From Eubacteriales bacterium (GTDB lineage: Bacteria > Bacillota > Clostridia > Saccharofermentanales > DTU023): a stretch of DNA of 64,000 nucleotides. The stretch is taken from NCBI GenBank assembly GCA_030537525.1, contig JAUNVU010000004.1, forward strand, positions 1 to 64,000. Direction: 5' to 3'. The translations under genes were made by a program, and so were the position numbers. This document shows positions 9,282 to 17,902 of the stretch, one piece after another (the stretch's first letter is position 1; each line of letters begins with the position of its first letter). Under the pieces are notes generated by a model that worked only from the letters and a program-made list of their open reading frames with translations, had not been told where the DNA came from and did no database searches.

Positions 9282-9705
9282 CTAAGTCACCTACTTCTCT
9301 CTCTTCTTTTAAAATTATTGGAATACCTGCAACTACACGTCTAACTACCTGAGCCTCACCTGCCAGATACTGATTGACTAAACCAGCCTGCTCACGGAGC
9401 CTACGATCAAGTGGCGAAGTTGAAACTAATCCAGAAGAAATATCATCCGTAATAATAATCAAATCGCGCTCTCTACTGAGCTCAACTAAATCCTCGAGCA
9501 TGGGAAAAACTTCTTCATCTAAGGCGAGCTTCCTTCGTAGCCAATGGTGAAGACCATTGAAGACCAGAGATTGCGCACCTTCAGGCCACTGTAAATTCAA
9601 TTCTGCATCATGACCATCGAGGTAATGTGTTTTCTCATGCAAAAGCCTAGTCTTCACATAGGCCCACTTTCCCTGATGAGCGCCGCCAATTACTAGCTGT
9701 AGCAC
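9274..9705 (-). CDS. cobU: Short CobU-like cobinamide kinase/guanylyltransferase
   Basis: At 143 residues this is shorter than canonical CobU (about 180). The N-terminus IGGAHQGKWAYVK takes the place of the P-loop GGARSGKS. The C-terminus (DISSGLVSTSPLDRRLREQ, then GLVNQYLAGEAQVVRRVVAGIP) matches the CobU pattern of GIVP..R..RD..G..NQ.LA....V..V.GIP. Short CobU relatives with a GGAxQGK motif are, from memory, common in clostridia, so this may be a bona fide variant. It has a GTG start with AAGGTG upstream. It follows galE by 11 bases and overlaps cobC by 8. Confidence 0.75.
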   Translation of the reverse strand: MLQLVIGGAHQGKWAYVKTRLLHEKTHYLDGHDAELNLQWPEGAQSLVFNGLHHWLRRKLALDEEVFPMLEDLVELSRERDLIIITDDISSGLVSTSPLDRRLREQAGLVNQYLAGEAQVVRRVVAGIPIILKEEREVGDLDD

Positions 9706-9716
9706 AATATCACCTT

Positions 9717-10691
9717 CTAGCTGAAGAAATTGCGATGAAAATTCCAGGCATCGCCAATGATCTCTGCTAAATTACTGTGCTCTTTACGCCAGCCAAGAAT
9801 TCTTTCTGCCTTACTGCTGTCGGCGATGAGTATGGCAGGATCACCTGCTCGACGTTCTCCCATCTGCCAATTTATGGGACGTTCGCAGACCTTCTTTGCG
9901 GCTTCTAAAATTTCTAAATTGGAAAAACCAGACTCGCTAGACAGGTTGAATACATCGCTTTTCCCGCCCTTTTCCAGATAGTCGAGAGCCAAGTAGTGGG
10001 CGCTGATCAAATCGTCAATGTGGATGTAGTCTCTGATGCAGGTGCCATCCTTAGTCGGGTAGTCAGAGCCGTAGACTTCTAGCTTCTCACGGCGGCCGAG
10101 AGCCACGTCGAGGATAATTGGGATCAAGTGAGTTTCGGGGCGGTGCCGCTCACCTAGCTTCCCGTCCTTGCTTGCCCCAGCCGCGTTAAAGTAGCGAAGG
10201 GCAACATAGGAAATATCGTAGGCCTTGGCATAATCTGCAATTAGCTGCTCCATCATGAGCTTGGACTTACCATAGGGACTTAGCGGTTTGGTCGGGCAAT
10301 TTTCTGTGATTGGAATCTCAGCTGGTTCTCCATAGACTGCTGCAGTGGAGGAGAAAATAATATTTTTCACATTTGCCCTGAGCATAGATGAAAGTAAAGA
10401 GAGCATCCCGCCAACATTATTTTCGTAGTATTCTGCTGGTTTCTCTACACTCTCACCAACAAGCGATCTGGCGGCGAAGTGGAGTACTGATTTAATTTGC
10501 TCTTTTTTCAATACCTCATATAGCTTCTCTTCATCTCTGATATCGAGTTCATAAAAGGGCAAATCGCCGACAGCATCCCTGTGACCCGTCAATAAATTGT
10601 CAACGACAACTACAGATCTGCCTTGCTCATAAAAATACCTGGCTGCATGAGAGCCTATGTAGCCTGCACCACCAATAATTAATACTGACAT
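9717..10691 (-). CDS. galE: UDP-glucose 4-epimerase
   Basis: Interconverts UDP-galactose and UDP-glucose in the Leloir pathway and supplies UDP-galactose for surface glycans. It is an extended short-chain dehydrogenase. The NAD-binding GGAGYIGSH is at residues 7-15, the catalytic serine lies in FSSTAAVYG and the YxxxK is YGKSK. RYFNAAGA and RDYIHIDDL are characteristic of GalE. At 324 residues it is full length. TAGGAGG precedes the ATG, nine bases after galK. Confidence 0.97.
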   Translation of the reverse strand: MSVLIIGGAGYIGSHAARYFYEQGRSVVVVDNLLTGHRDAVGDLPFYELDIRDEEKLYEVLKKEQIKSVLHFAARSLVGESVEKPAEYYENNVGGMLSLLSSMLRANVKNIIFSSTAAVYGEPAEIPITENCPTKPLSPYGKSKLMMEQLIADYAKAYDISYVALRYFNAAGASKDGKLGERHRPETHLIPIILDVALGRREKLEVYGSDYPTKDGTCIRDYIHIDDLISAHYLALDYLEKGGKSDVFNLSSESGFSNLEILEAAKKVCERPINWQMGERRAGDPAILIADSSKAERILGWRKEHSNLAEIIGDAWNFHRNFFS

Positions 10692-10700
10692 TTAAGCCTC

Positions 10701-11930
10701 CTAATCTATCCTGCTTGGTCCATTTGTCGAATTCACAAAGTACGCCTCAGCTCTATAGCCTGTGGCTTCGTGATAATTTTGTAAAATTCTATTTAGCATT
10801 GACTGATCGAAATTCTCGCTGACTAGGGCGATGACGACACCGCCAAATCCTGCACCACAAATTCTCGCTCCATAGACTTCAGGCTCGGCCTGGCAAGCTG
10901 TAGCCAGACTGTCCATCTCCTTGCCAGTCACCTCATAATTCTTGGCAAGTGAAGCATGCGAGGCATTGAGGACCTCACCAGCTCGCTTTAAGTCTGCACC
11001 GTCTACTGCCTGAAGGAATTCGTAGACACGTGAATTCTCTGTGATCACGTGCTCCAAACGTCGACTCAATATACTTGCCTCTTCAGGGTAGTATTCCTGC
11101 AATAAGATATTTGCCTCAGCAATCTTTTCTGGATCTAAAAGGGCCAGACCTGTGCCTTCCTCATAGCGCGGACGCTTCTCACTATCGATTAAACCCTCGG
11201 CGAAGAGTAGGTCGGCAATGCGCTGGCACTCCTCGCGCCGCTCATTGTACTTAGACTCTCTGAGACTTCTTCGCTTATGTGAGTCTATGACTAGAATTCT
11301 GGCCTCAGCTAGATTTAAGGGGAAATGTCGATAACCGTGATTAGCCAGATTATAAAGTAGAGCTTCGCCTTCCTTGCCGAGTGCTATGGCTAATTGGTCC
11401 ATTAAACCAGATTGCACGCCGATATACTTGTTTTCTACTACCTGTCCAAGCTTCGCAAGTTCCAGCTCGGGCAGCTCGGCATCGGCTACTGCTAGTGCCG
11501 TAGTTGCAATCAGCAATTCCAAGGAAGCCGATGAAGAGAGACCAGCTCCACCTGGCAAGTCACTGCCAATACTGGCATAGAAAGGTTTCAACTTGATGCC
11601 TGCCTCTAGAAGTTCAAGGAGGGTGGCTTGTATATAATCAGTCCACTCTCCTGCTGGCTTATATTCACGCGTCTCTAGATCGGCAAGGCTTAGCTGATAT
11701 TCTTGCTTAAATTTATCGGTGAAGAAGCGAAAGTACTGATCCTTTGACTCTCCTATTGCTGCGTAGTTACCGACGTCTATGGCTACCGGTAGGACTGAAC
11801 CATTGTTGTAATCAATGTGTTCGCCAATTAAATTCACCCTGCCAGGCGAGAAGTAAACAGTCTTCGCAGCCTCACCGTAGCATTCTTTATAGTTACTTAA
11901 GACAGATTCTACAAGATCTAAATTCAACAT
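10701..11930 (-). CDS. galK: Galactokinase
   Basis: Phosphorylates alpha-D-galactose to galactose-1-phosphate (GHMP kinase family). The galactokinase signature GRVNLIGEHIDYNNG lies near residue 30. The ATP-binding GHMP motif is LPGGAGLSSSASLE and the C-terminal motif is GARICGAGFGGVVIAL. The 409-residue length is normal. AGGGGAG precedes the ATG. It sits between an MglB-like binding protein and galE. Galactose-1-phosphate uridylyltransferase (galT) is not present in the window, so the next step must be encoded elsewhere. Confidence 0.96.
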   Translation of the reverse strand: MLNLDLVESVLSNYKECYGEAAKTVYFSPGRVNLIGEHIDYNNGSVLPVAIDVGNYAAIGESKDQYFRFFTDKFKQEYQLSLADLETREYKPAGEWTDYIQATLLELLEAGIKLKPFYASIGSDLPGGAGLSSSASLELLIATTALAVADAELPELELAKLGQVVENKYIGVQSGLMDQLAIALGKEGEALLYNLANHGYRHFPLNLAEARILVIDSHKRRSLRESKYNERREECQRIADLLFAEGLIDSEKRPRYEEGTGLALLDPEKIAEANILLQEYYPEEASILSRRLEHVITENSRVYEFLQAVDGADLKRAGEVLNASHASLAKNYEVTGKEMDSLATACQAEPEVYGARICGAGFGGVVIALVSENFDQSMLNRILQNYHEATGYRAEAYFVNSTNGPSRID

Positions 11931-11943
11931 ATATCTCCCCTAT

Positions 11944-12981
11944 CTATTTGCCAGTAAAGGCTCTATATGGCAGCCTGATGGCATAGCCATCAGTCATTTC
12001 ATATTCTGTATCACTTATAAAATAATTGCCAGATGCTACATTTTCTGCAACCTTTATTAGTGCTTTTACCAATTCTGATTTACTCTGCCGAACTGTACCC
12101 ATCATCACGCCAGCTCGTACCGCTTCCCTGCCCGCCTCAGTGGCATCTATCCCGAAGACGCCAATCGTCGACTCCGGATTTGCTTCTTCTTGAAGATTGT
12201 AATTTATCACTTGCAAGGCATCGACAGCACCAAGGGCCATATCGTCATTATTGGCAATGATTACATCGATATTTTCTAGGTCACTAGCGAGCCAGGCTTC
12301 TACTGCGACAGTGGCCTTCGCCCTATCCCAGTCGCAGTTGGCAACTGCTAATTTATTGAGTTCTATACCAGCATCTTCCAGCACAGCTAGCACTAGTTCA
12401 CTCCTAGCCACTGTCTCGGCACTATCTGCGCCACCTTGTAATAAGACGTAGTCGAGCTTGCCGTTTTTATTGCGATCACGTGAAGCTGCCTGCCAATAAT
12501 CCAAAATAAGTTGACCTTGTATCCTACCCGCCTCTTCTTCTAATGGACCTATATAACAGATCTTGCCTAGTTCATAGAGGCTGCTGTCCTCAGGCTCCCG
12601 ACCCCAGAAAATGATCGGAATATCCGCTTTGCTAAGCATTTCAGTAAGCTCAGATAGCTCACTGGTATCGCAGGCATTGATCAAGGCGACGGCTAGTCCT
12701 GTTCCAATCGCACCTGCCACCTGCTGATTTTGGGTGTTTTGATTGTTCTGGCCATCAAATTCGAGAATTTCAAAACCTGCTGCCTCGTCAATATTTTCTT
12801 TTAAAACATCACGGATATTACTTATATAACCGTCACTGAAATCGTGGTAGAAGATGCCAAACTTTTGACGTTTAGGCTTGCCGCCAGCCTGCTCCTCTTG
12901 CTTATAGCTGTCGAGGTCGCAAGCACTGGTGAATAGCATGGTAAAAACTATTAAGGCAATTATGTACTTATAAATTTTCAT
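11944..12981 (-). CDS. MglB-like galactose/glucose-binding lipoprotein
   Basis: A periplasmic-binding-protein type I solute receptor anchored as a lipoprotein: the signal ends in FTSAC with the lipobox cysteine at residue 21. The mature part resembles MglB, with GIFYHDFSDGYISNIRDVL, FDGQNNQNTQNQQVAG, PIIFWGREPE, the Ca2+-loop-like DRNKNGKLDYVLLQG, VIANNDDMALGA and GIDATEAGREAV. No transporter ATPase or permease genes adjoin it, so it must feed a transporter encoded elsewhere or act as a sensor. It is the first gene of the galactose-cobalamin unit, 13 bases before galK. Confidence 0.88.
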   Translation of the reverse strand: MKIYKYIIALIVFTMLFTSACDLDSYKQEEQAGGKPKRQKFGIFYHDFSDGYISNIRDVLKENIDEAAGFEILEFDGQNNQNTQNQQVAGAIGTGLAVALINACDTSELSELTEMLSKADIPIIFWGREPEDSSLYELGKICYIGPLEEEAGRIQGQLILDYWQAASRDRNKNGKLDYVLLQGGADSAETVARSELVLAVLEDAGIELNKLAVANCDWDRAKATVAVEAWLASDLENIDVIIANNDDMALGAVDALQVINYNLQEEANPESTIGVFGIDATEAGREAVRAGVMMGTVRQSKSELVKALIKVAENVASGNYFISDTEYEMTDGYAIRLPYRAFTGK

Positions 12982-13061
12982 TTAGCCCCCCTGGCATCTA
13001 GGACTTCTGCCCAAATGTATTTTAACAGATGCAAGTTTTAATTTTGACTCTTATGCTTGCC

Positions 13062-13781
13062 TTACCTAGCAATGAATAATTTGCGTTCTGGCAAGTCCAA
13101 GCTGTCAAGCAAGCTAAGTTCTTTAAAATATGAGAACAACTCTTCTACTTCGTAGTAATACTCAGTAAGTTCAGCTAGATTTCGTCTATATAGACCTCCC
13201 TCTTCATGAAAGAAGGTAAACTGAGACCTGGCCTCCCAGAGCTCCTCGTCCCAACTATTTTCCCAGACAAAACAAGTGCTCGGCATCTCTTCATTGCCGA
13301 GTTCGGAGTAGAAGGTGAAATCCCCTCGCTCCTCTCGCAAGTAATCGAGTTTTAGTAGATCAAAGATAAATAATGTATGCTCCTTGAATGCCTGTTCAAT
13401 ATTTTTACAAGCCAGTGGTAATTTCGCAGGTGACAGATGATTCAAGACATCAGTTAAGGCTATGACCACATCCGCTTGGGGTAATTTGTCAGTACTGATG
13501 TCCGCCAGGCGCAAGTCGATTTTACTATCCGCGATAGAGCCTTGGCGTTCCTTAAATATCTCAAGCATCTCGAAGGAGTTGTCCAAGCCATAGACTTGGG
13601 AAAAGAACGGGGCAAACTCCCCTGTCAGCCGCCCTGTGCCACAGCCTAGGTCTAATAGTGAAGCTTGCGAAAAATCAGTGATGTATTCCTTGATCTTTCG
13701 AATGATTTGGACTTCACTCTCGGGATCAGCAAAAAAATCGTAGTATTGGGCCAGATGGGTGTATGGATTACTCATTTTCAT
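13062..13781 (-). CDS. Class I SAM-dependent methyltransferase
   Basis: A 239-residue methyltransferase with motif I LLDLGCGTGRLTGEF (about residues 41-55), a following acidic motif II around YGLDNSFEML, and motif III/IV in LPQADVVIALTDVLNHL. The N-terminal PYTHLAQYYDFF resembles the family of small-molecule methyltransferases often given no substrate. It lies 80 bases upstream of the mglB-like gene on the same strand without a visible terminator between, so co-transcription is possible. The substrate is unknown. Confidence 0.85.
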   Translation of the reverse strand: MKMSNPYTHLAQYYDFFADPESEVQIIRKIKEYITDFSQASLLDLGCGTGRLTGEFAPFFSQVYGLDNSFEMLEIFKERQGSIADSKIDLRLADISTDKLPQADVVIALTDVLNHLSPAKLPLACKNIEQAFKEHTLFIFDLLKLDYLREERGDFTFYSELGNEEMPSTCFVWENSWDEELWEARSQFTFFHEEGGLYRRNLAELTEYYYEVEELFSYFKELSLLDSLDLPERKLFIAR

Positions 13782-13796
13782 TGCTCATTTCTCTGT

Positions 13797-13826
13797 AATA
13801 AAACAGCTTGGCCGTGGCCAAGCTGC
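13797..13826 (-). terminator. Terminator of the permease operon
   Basis: The hairpin CAGCTTGGC-CGTG-GCCAAGCTG (13805-13826) is followed on the minus strand by TTTTATTA. It lies 27 bases after the permease stop and just upstream of the methyltransferase start. Confidence 0.8.
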
Positions 13827-13852
13827 TTCAGTGTTTCAAGAACTTCTCAGTT

Positions 13853-15238
13853 CTAGTTTTTAAATTTACCAAGCTTCATCGGCACGTATAAGACAATTGG
13901 CAAAATGATATAGCCAATGACCATGGCCCAGATTGCAAATAGATTGAGTGAGCCATCTGCCAGTGAGAACTGACCCTTCCAATTGAACTTAGCCATTAAG
14001 AAGACACTCAGGATGAAGCCGATTACTGGAACGACAACATCGGTTACGAAATTTCTCTTGGCATCGAGGATCGGCTCCTTCGCCTTGTTGTAATAGAAGA
14101 AAATTACGGCGATAGGCACAACAATGAATTGCAAGAAGCGCGAAACTGAGGAAATGACCATGATACCACGCATGTCATAGCGGAAGGCCATGGGGACGAA
14201 GATTGCCATTACGGCTGTGACGAGGAAGGCATAGAGTGGGATGCCACGCTTGGTGCGCTTTCTCAAAACTGATGGCAACTGTCCCTCATCTGCCATGGCT
14301 TCAAAGATACGCGGGGTGCTAAAGGCCGCTGCGATATTAATACCAAACATCGAGACCAAGGCTCCATAGAGGATGAGGTTCTTGATAAGCGGGCTATTAT
14401 AGGCAGAGGCTAGTAGCACTGGCTCCTTCGAATTCATGACGGCAACTGGGTTGATGATCATGGCAATCGAGACGACACTGACGTAGATCAGGGCGATAAT
14501 AGCGATAGCCAGAGGAATAGCTCTTGGTAGATTCTTTTCTGGATCCTTCATCTCGGTGGCGGCTGAAGAGACTGATTCAAATCCCGTGTAAGCATAGAAA
14601 GCAGACATCATAGCCCCGACAAATACGGTGACACTCATTGGCTGAATGAGCAAATTACCTTCGGCATCAGTCAAGCTATTGACTTCAGCGAAGTGATTCT
14701 CACCAGTCTTGATGAAGATAATCAAACCTGCGACTATGGCGATGACGAGGGCGCCAATCTTACCAATAGTGGAGACATTGCTGAAGATCTTGGTGATAAA
14801 GGTACCTGAGAAGATGATCAGTAGTAAAACGCCCATCAGAATAATGAAGCCAATGGTGATATTTTTTTGAGTCTGAGCTTCAGCACCGCCGAAGATACCT
14901 AATGTGGTCCGTACGACAGCGGTCGCCATGACGCCCCAGGCGATGGCGCCAGCAGTAAATCTTGTGATACCAATGTAGAAACCTAGGTCACCACCAAAGG
15001 CGGCCTTGGTATAGGCATAGGCCGCACCATTTTTCTTCGTGAACTTACTAGCTGAAGCAAAGACGACAGCTAGAATGCCAGCGAAAATTGCCGCAGCTAT
15101 ATATACTAGTGGTGTATAGGTACCAGCGACTTTAATTACGCCTGCTGGTGACAGGAAGATACCTGTCCCGATAATAGAGTTAATGGCCAATAGGACTATA
15201 GACCAGAAACCAAATTTACGAATATTGTCCTTATTCAT
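13853..15238 (-). CDS. APC-family amino acid permease
   Basis: A polytopic membrane transporter of the amino acid-polyamine-organocation family. The consensus first segment is INSIIGTGIFLSPAGV, followed by GAAYAYTKAAFG, a long helical middle, FYAYTGFESVSSAATEMKDPEKNLPRAI and APC-like loops. I place the start at the ATG at 15238 (MNKDNIRKFG, 461 residues) because AAAGAGGAAC lies just upstream. The longer frame, beginning at 15286, overlaps the upstream gene. It lies 28 bases after the PuuD-like hydrolase, which suggests uptake of a glutamyl-linked or GABA/polyamine-like substrate. Confidence 0.9.
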   Translation of the reverse strand: MNKDNIRKFGFWSIVLLAINSIIGTGIFLSPAGVIKVAGTYTPLVYIAAAIFAGILAVVFASASKFTKKNGAAYAYTKAAFGGDLGFYIGITRFTAGAIAWGVMATAVVRTTLGIFGGAEAQTQKNITIGFIILMGVLLLIIFSGTFITKIFSNVSTIGKIGALVIAIVAGLIIFIKTGENHFAEVNSLTDAEGNLLIQPMSVTVFVGAMMSAFYAYTGFESVSSAATEMKDPEKNLPRAIPLAIAIIALIYVSVVSIAMIINPVAVMNSKEPVLLASAYNSPLIKNLILYGALVSMFGINIAAAFSTPRIFEAMADEGQLPSVLRKRTKRGIPLYAFLVTAVMAIFVPMAFRYDMRGIMVISSVSRFLQFIVVPIAVIFFYYNKAKEPILDAKRNFVTDVVVPVIGFILSVFLMAKFNWKGQFSLADGSLNLFAIWAMVIGYIILPIVLYVPMKLGKFKN

Positions 15239-15266
15239 ATGTTCCTCTTTTCTAGCACATAAGTTC

Positions 15267-15995
15267 TTATGCACAAGTTGAGACAAAGTGTTTGAAGAAC
15301 TTACGCATGATTTCGCTGCTGATTGACATCATTTCGGGGTGCCATTGGACGCCGAGAATTTTATTTGCTGGATCCTCAACTGCCTCAATCACGCCATCAG
15401 GTGCGCGGCCAGCTACAGTTAAGCCCTCGCCAACCTCCAGCACAACTTGGTGGTGATGGCTGTTAACCATCGTTTCAGCACCAAATAGCTCATAGAAACT
15501 CGTTCCTTCGACAAACTCGACTGAGTGGATTGGCATATCAGGGCTCTGATTCTGCCAATGCTTGAGTAACGGGGTGTCACTATAACTCAGATCCTGTAGG
15601 ATCTTGCCACCTCTGACGGCATTGATCAGCTGGAAGCCGCGGCAGATACCTAATACGGGCTTACCCATGGCCTGGGCCTGGGCCAATAGTTCTTGGTCGA
15701 AGAGATCGCGCTCTGGCCAGACTTCGCTAAGCTTCGCCTGGGCCTCTTGTCCGTAATAGGGCGGATAGAGGTCGTGTCCTCCACTTAAAATGAGGCCGTC
15801 GACCATCTCTAGCCACTGCTCTACCTGACCGTTGCGAGCGGCTTCTGGGATGAATGGCAGTACCAGTGGTAGGGCATCGGCCTCAGTCAGTGACCTGATG
15901 TAGTCATCATTGACATAGGCTCTCTTATAGCCGGGAAATAGGCCTCCCTTGTCGACCAGCCAGCTGCCCGACACGCCAATTACAGTTTTACTCAT
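15267..15995 (-). CDS. Gamma-glutamyl-gamma-aminobutyrate hydrolase-like class I amidotransferase (PuuD family)
   Basis: A cytosolic class I glutamine-amidotransferase-fold hydrolase (peptidase C26). The nucleophile elbow is PVLGICRGFQLINAVRGG with Cys near residue 118. The catalytic His and Glu are in LGVQWHPEMM. HDLYPPYYGQE and VNSHHHQVV are typical of PuuD. Relatives release glutamate from gamma-glutamyl-GABA or other gamma-glutamyl amides. Two in-frame ATGs occur (16001 and 15995). AGGAGC lies seven bases before the second, so 15995 is preferred. First gene of the operon with the APC permease. Confidence 0.88.
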   Translation of the reverse strand: MSKTVIGVSGSWLVDKGGLFPGYKRAYVNDDYIRSLTEADALPLVLPFIPEAARNGQVEQWLEMVDGLILSGGHDLYPPYYGQEAQAKLSEVWPERDLFDQELLAQAQAMGKPVLGICRGFQLINAVRGGKILQDLSYSDTPLLKHWQNQSPDMPIHSVEFVEGTSFYELFGAETMVNSHHHQVVLEVGEGLTVAGRAPDGVIEAVEDPANKILGVQWHPEMMSISSEIMRKFFKHFVSTCA

Positions 15996-16023
15996 ATGCA
16001 TGCTCCTCTAATTTATTTTTCTA

Positions 16024-16052
16024 ATTATATAAAAATTTTGAGGCTTGATAAA
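16024..16052 (-). promoter_or_regulatory. Promoter of the hydrolase-permease operon
   Basis: On the minus strand a perfect TATAAT (16024-16029) is preceded after 17 bases by TTTATC (16047-16052), a weak -35. The start codon is 28 bases downstream. Confidence 0.5.
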
Positions 16053-16123
16053 TAAAATATCTTTAAATTGCTAAATTATGACCTATTTAGTAGTTCTATG
16101 GCTATCTCCAAGATCTCTTGATC

Positions 16124-16738
16124 TCAATTACCGCTAATTAGCTTCTTATAGTAATAGACTGCAAGCTGGGTACGATCACGTAAGTCAAGTTTAGCTAGCA
16201 CCTCGGAGAGCAAGTTGCGAACAGTCCCCTCACTGAGGAAGAGCTCGGCGGCGATCTCTTTATTATTCAAGCCTTCGGCGACAAGCCTAGTCAGTTTGAG
16301 TTCACGCTCACTCAGGCGCTGGTCTTCGAAGCGCAAGGCAATTCGATTGACCTGGTCCATGATCTTCTCATTGAAGATGAGGTGGCCGGAGGCTACCGCC
16401 TCTATCGCTGGAATAATCCCATTGAAATTTTGCTTGAGTAGGTAGCCCTTACAGCCAAGCTTGAGAGCCTCGGCAATATATTTTTCATCTTCGAAGGTTG
16501 TGAGCAGAAGAATCTTTACTTCGCTGTCTGCATGCATCAGCTCACGGGCTAGCTCGAGACCGCTTTTTTCCGGCATTTGGATATCTAGCAAAAATAGATC
16601 GGGGCTGTCTCGAAAGTACTCGGCAAGTGGCAGATTACTCTTCACATAAGCACCTGTAACCTGATGACCTGCTGATTCTAAAATAGTCTTCAAGGCCTCC
16701 AAGACCAAGCTGTCATTATCTACTAAAACTATTCTCAT
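16124..16738 (-). CDS. NarL/LuxR-family response regulator
   Basis: A 204-residue regulator: receiver domain with acidic pocket DND (residues 7-9), phosphoacceptor Asp52 in LLDIQMPEKSG, Thr in LLLTTFED, and Lys in GYLLKQ. A LuxR-type helix-turn-helix follows (LSERELKLTRLVAEGLNNKEIAAELFLSEGTVRNLL, here shown as LSERELKLTRLVAEG and NKEIAAELFLSEGTV). The start overlaps the kinase gene by 23 bases. By position it should control the divergent ABC exporter at 17903. Confidence 0.93.
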   Translation of the reverse strand: MRIVLVDNDSLVLEALKTILESAGHQVTGAYVKSNLPLAEYFRDSPDLFLLDIQMPEKSGLELARELMHADSEVKILLLTTFEDEKYIAEALKLGCKGYLLKQNFNGIIPAIEAVASGHLIFNEKIMDQVNRIALRFEDQRLSERELKLTRLVAEGLNNKEIAAELFLSEGTVRNLLSEVLAKLDLRDRTQLAVYYYKKLISGN

Positions 16739-17801
16739 CTACTACCTCTTTAGCAAAAGTCAGAAAGACTGTAAAACCATTATCTCTGTCCAGGCGAAAA
16801 TAGCCGCCATAGCGCTCGGCAGTCTCTCGCATGGTGAAGAGTCCGATACCATCTTTCGTCTCTTCGACCTTTGCCGGTCCTTTATCTGCAATTTCCAAAC
16901 TATAAAAACTCCTCTGTTCTAGCAGTCGTAAGCGCAAGACCTTGGCTTCAGAATGCTTCGTGAAATTATTAACCCCCTCTTGAATGAGCTGAAGTATTTC
17001 CAGACGAAAGGTCAATGGCAGTTCGCTCTCCACCGTATTCAACCAATCTAGCTGTCGACCTGCTAGGTCCTCGCTGAGCTTCAAGACCTTGGCATCGAGG
17101 TTGAAGGCCTCTCTTCTAAGCCTGTGTAGCACTTCGCGAATCTCATCCATTCCAGTGCTAAGCCGAGTCTGCACTCTCTCTAAAGCAGCTGCCTGCTCAG
17201 GATTTTCACTGCTGATTTTCAGAGCTTCCAGTTGCAATATCGAGGCCGAGATGCTGTGACCAATGGTGTCGTGTAATTCTCTTGAGATCCGCTCCCGCTC
17301 TTCGAGCTGGCTGAGTTCTTTGAGTTGTGTACTTTCACGCTTCAACAGCCTATTTCGCTCTGCCATACTAGCAATCTGAGTGCTAAGTTCGTCTATCCTC
17401 GCTAGTCGTTCTTGCATCGTGATTTGCTGTCTGCTCATAAAAAAAGCTCCTAGCCCTGCCAGAGCAGAAAGAAAAATCGTCACTGGCGACAAGACTATTA
17501 TAGGTAGGGCCGCAATGACTAACAGATATGGACTGTATCTAAGACTGCCAATAAGGTAGGCAAAGTCCAGCAATAACAAGGGATAAAAAATACTTGTGTC
17601 GGAGCTCAAGAGCAGACTGGCGAAAACAAGTAGATGTAGGAATTTTGCAAAACGCGACCTCATAAAGAAAGCAACGATAGATAAAGAGGCAAAGGCCAGG
17701 CAGAACAAAGCTGAACCGCTTACATTAGTAGCCAGCAAGTCAAGATTGCTGAAAATGATTCCAAGCATGAGAACTAATTTAAATACAAGGAGCCAGAGCA
17801 T
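16716..17801 (-). CDS. DesK/NarX-type sensor histidine kinase (HisKA_3)
   Basis: A 361-residue kinase. The first 125 residues hold about four to five membrane segments with very short loops, so the signal is probably read in the membrane, with no extracellular domain. A coiled linker (about 125-165) leads to the HisKA_3 box ERERISRELHDTIGHS with phosphoacceptor His177. The HATPase_c part carries the N-box LIQEGVNNFTKHS and the G-box DGIGLFTMRE. DesK-type kinases with adjacent ABC exporters commonly sense membrane stress or peptide antibiotics, which is an inference here. Confidence 0.92.
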   Translation of the reverse strand: MLWLLVFKLVLMLGIIFSNLDLLATNVSGSALFCLAFASLSIVAFFMRSRFAKFLHLLVFASLLLSSDTSIFYPLLLLDFAYLIGSLRYSPYLLVIAALPIIVLSPVTIFLSALAGLGAFFMSRQQITMQERLARIDELSTQIASMAERNRLLKRESTQLKELSQLEERERISRELHDTIGHSISASILQLEALKISSENPEQAAALERVQTRLSTGMDEIREVLHRLRREAFNLDAKVLKLSEDLAGRQLDWLNTVESELPLTFRLEILQLIQEGVNNFTKHSEAKVLRLRLLEQRSFYSLEIADKGPAKVEETKDGIGLFTMRETAERYGGYFRLDRDNGFTVFLTFAKEVVDENSFSR

Positions 17802-17822
17802 ATTTTAATTTTAGCAGAGAAA

Positions 17823-17863
17823 TGACATTTGTCACTTGGCAATTGATTGCAGACACTTATCAG
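17823..17863 (+). promoter_or_regulatory. Probable operator palindrome and promoter of the ABC exporter
   Basis: A perfect inverted repeat TGACA-TT-TGTCA (17823-17834) abuts a candidate -35 TTGGCA (17836-17841), with a weak -10 TATCAG (17858-17863) 16 bases on. A two-fold site directly upstream of a weak promoter is what a NarL-type activator needs. It lies between the divergent kinase and exporter genes. Confidence 0.55.
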
Positions 17864-17902
17864 AGCTCGGCTTTTGCCCAATAATGAACACAGGAGGTAA
17901 GT

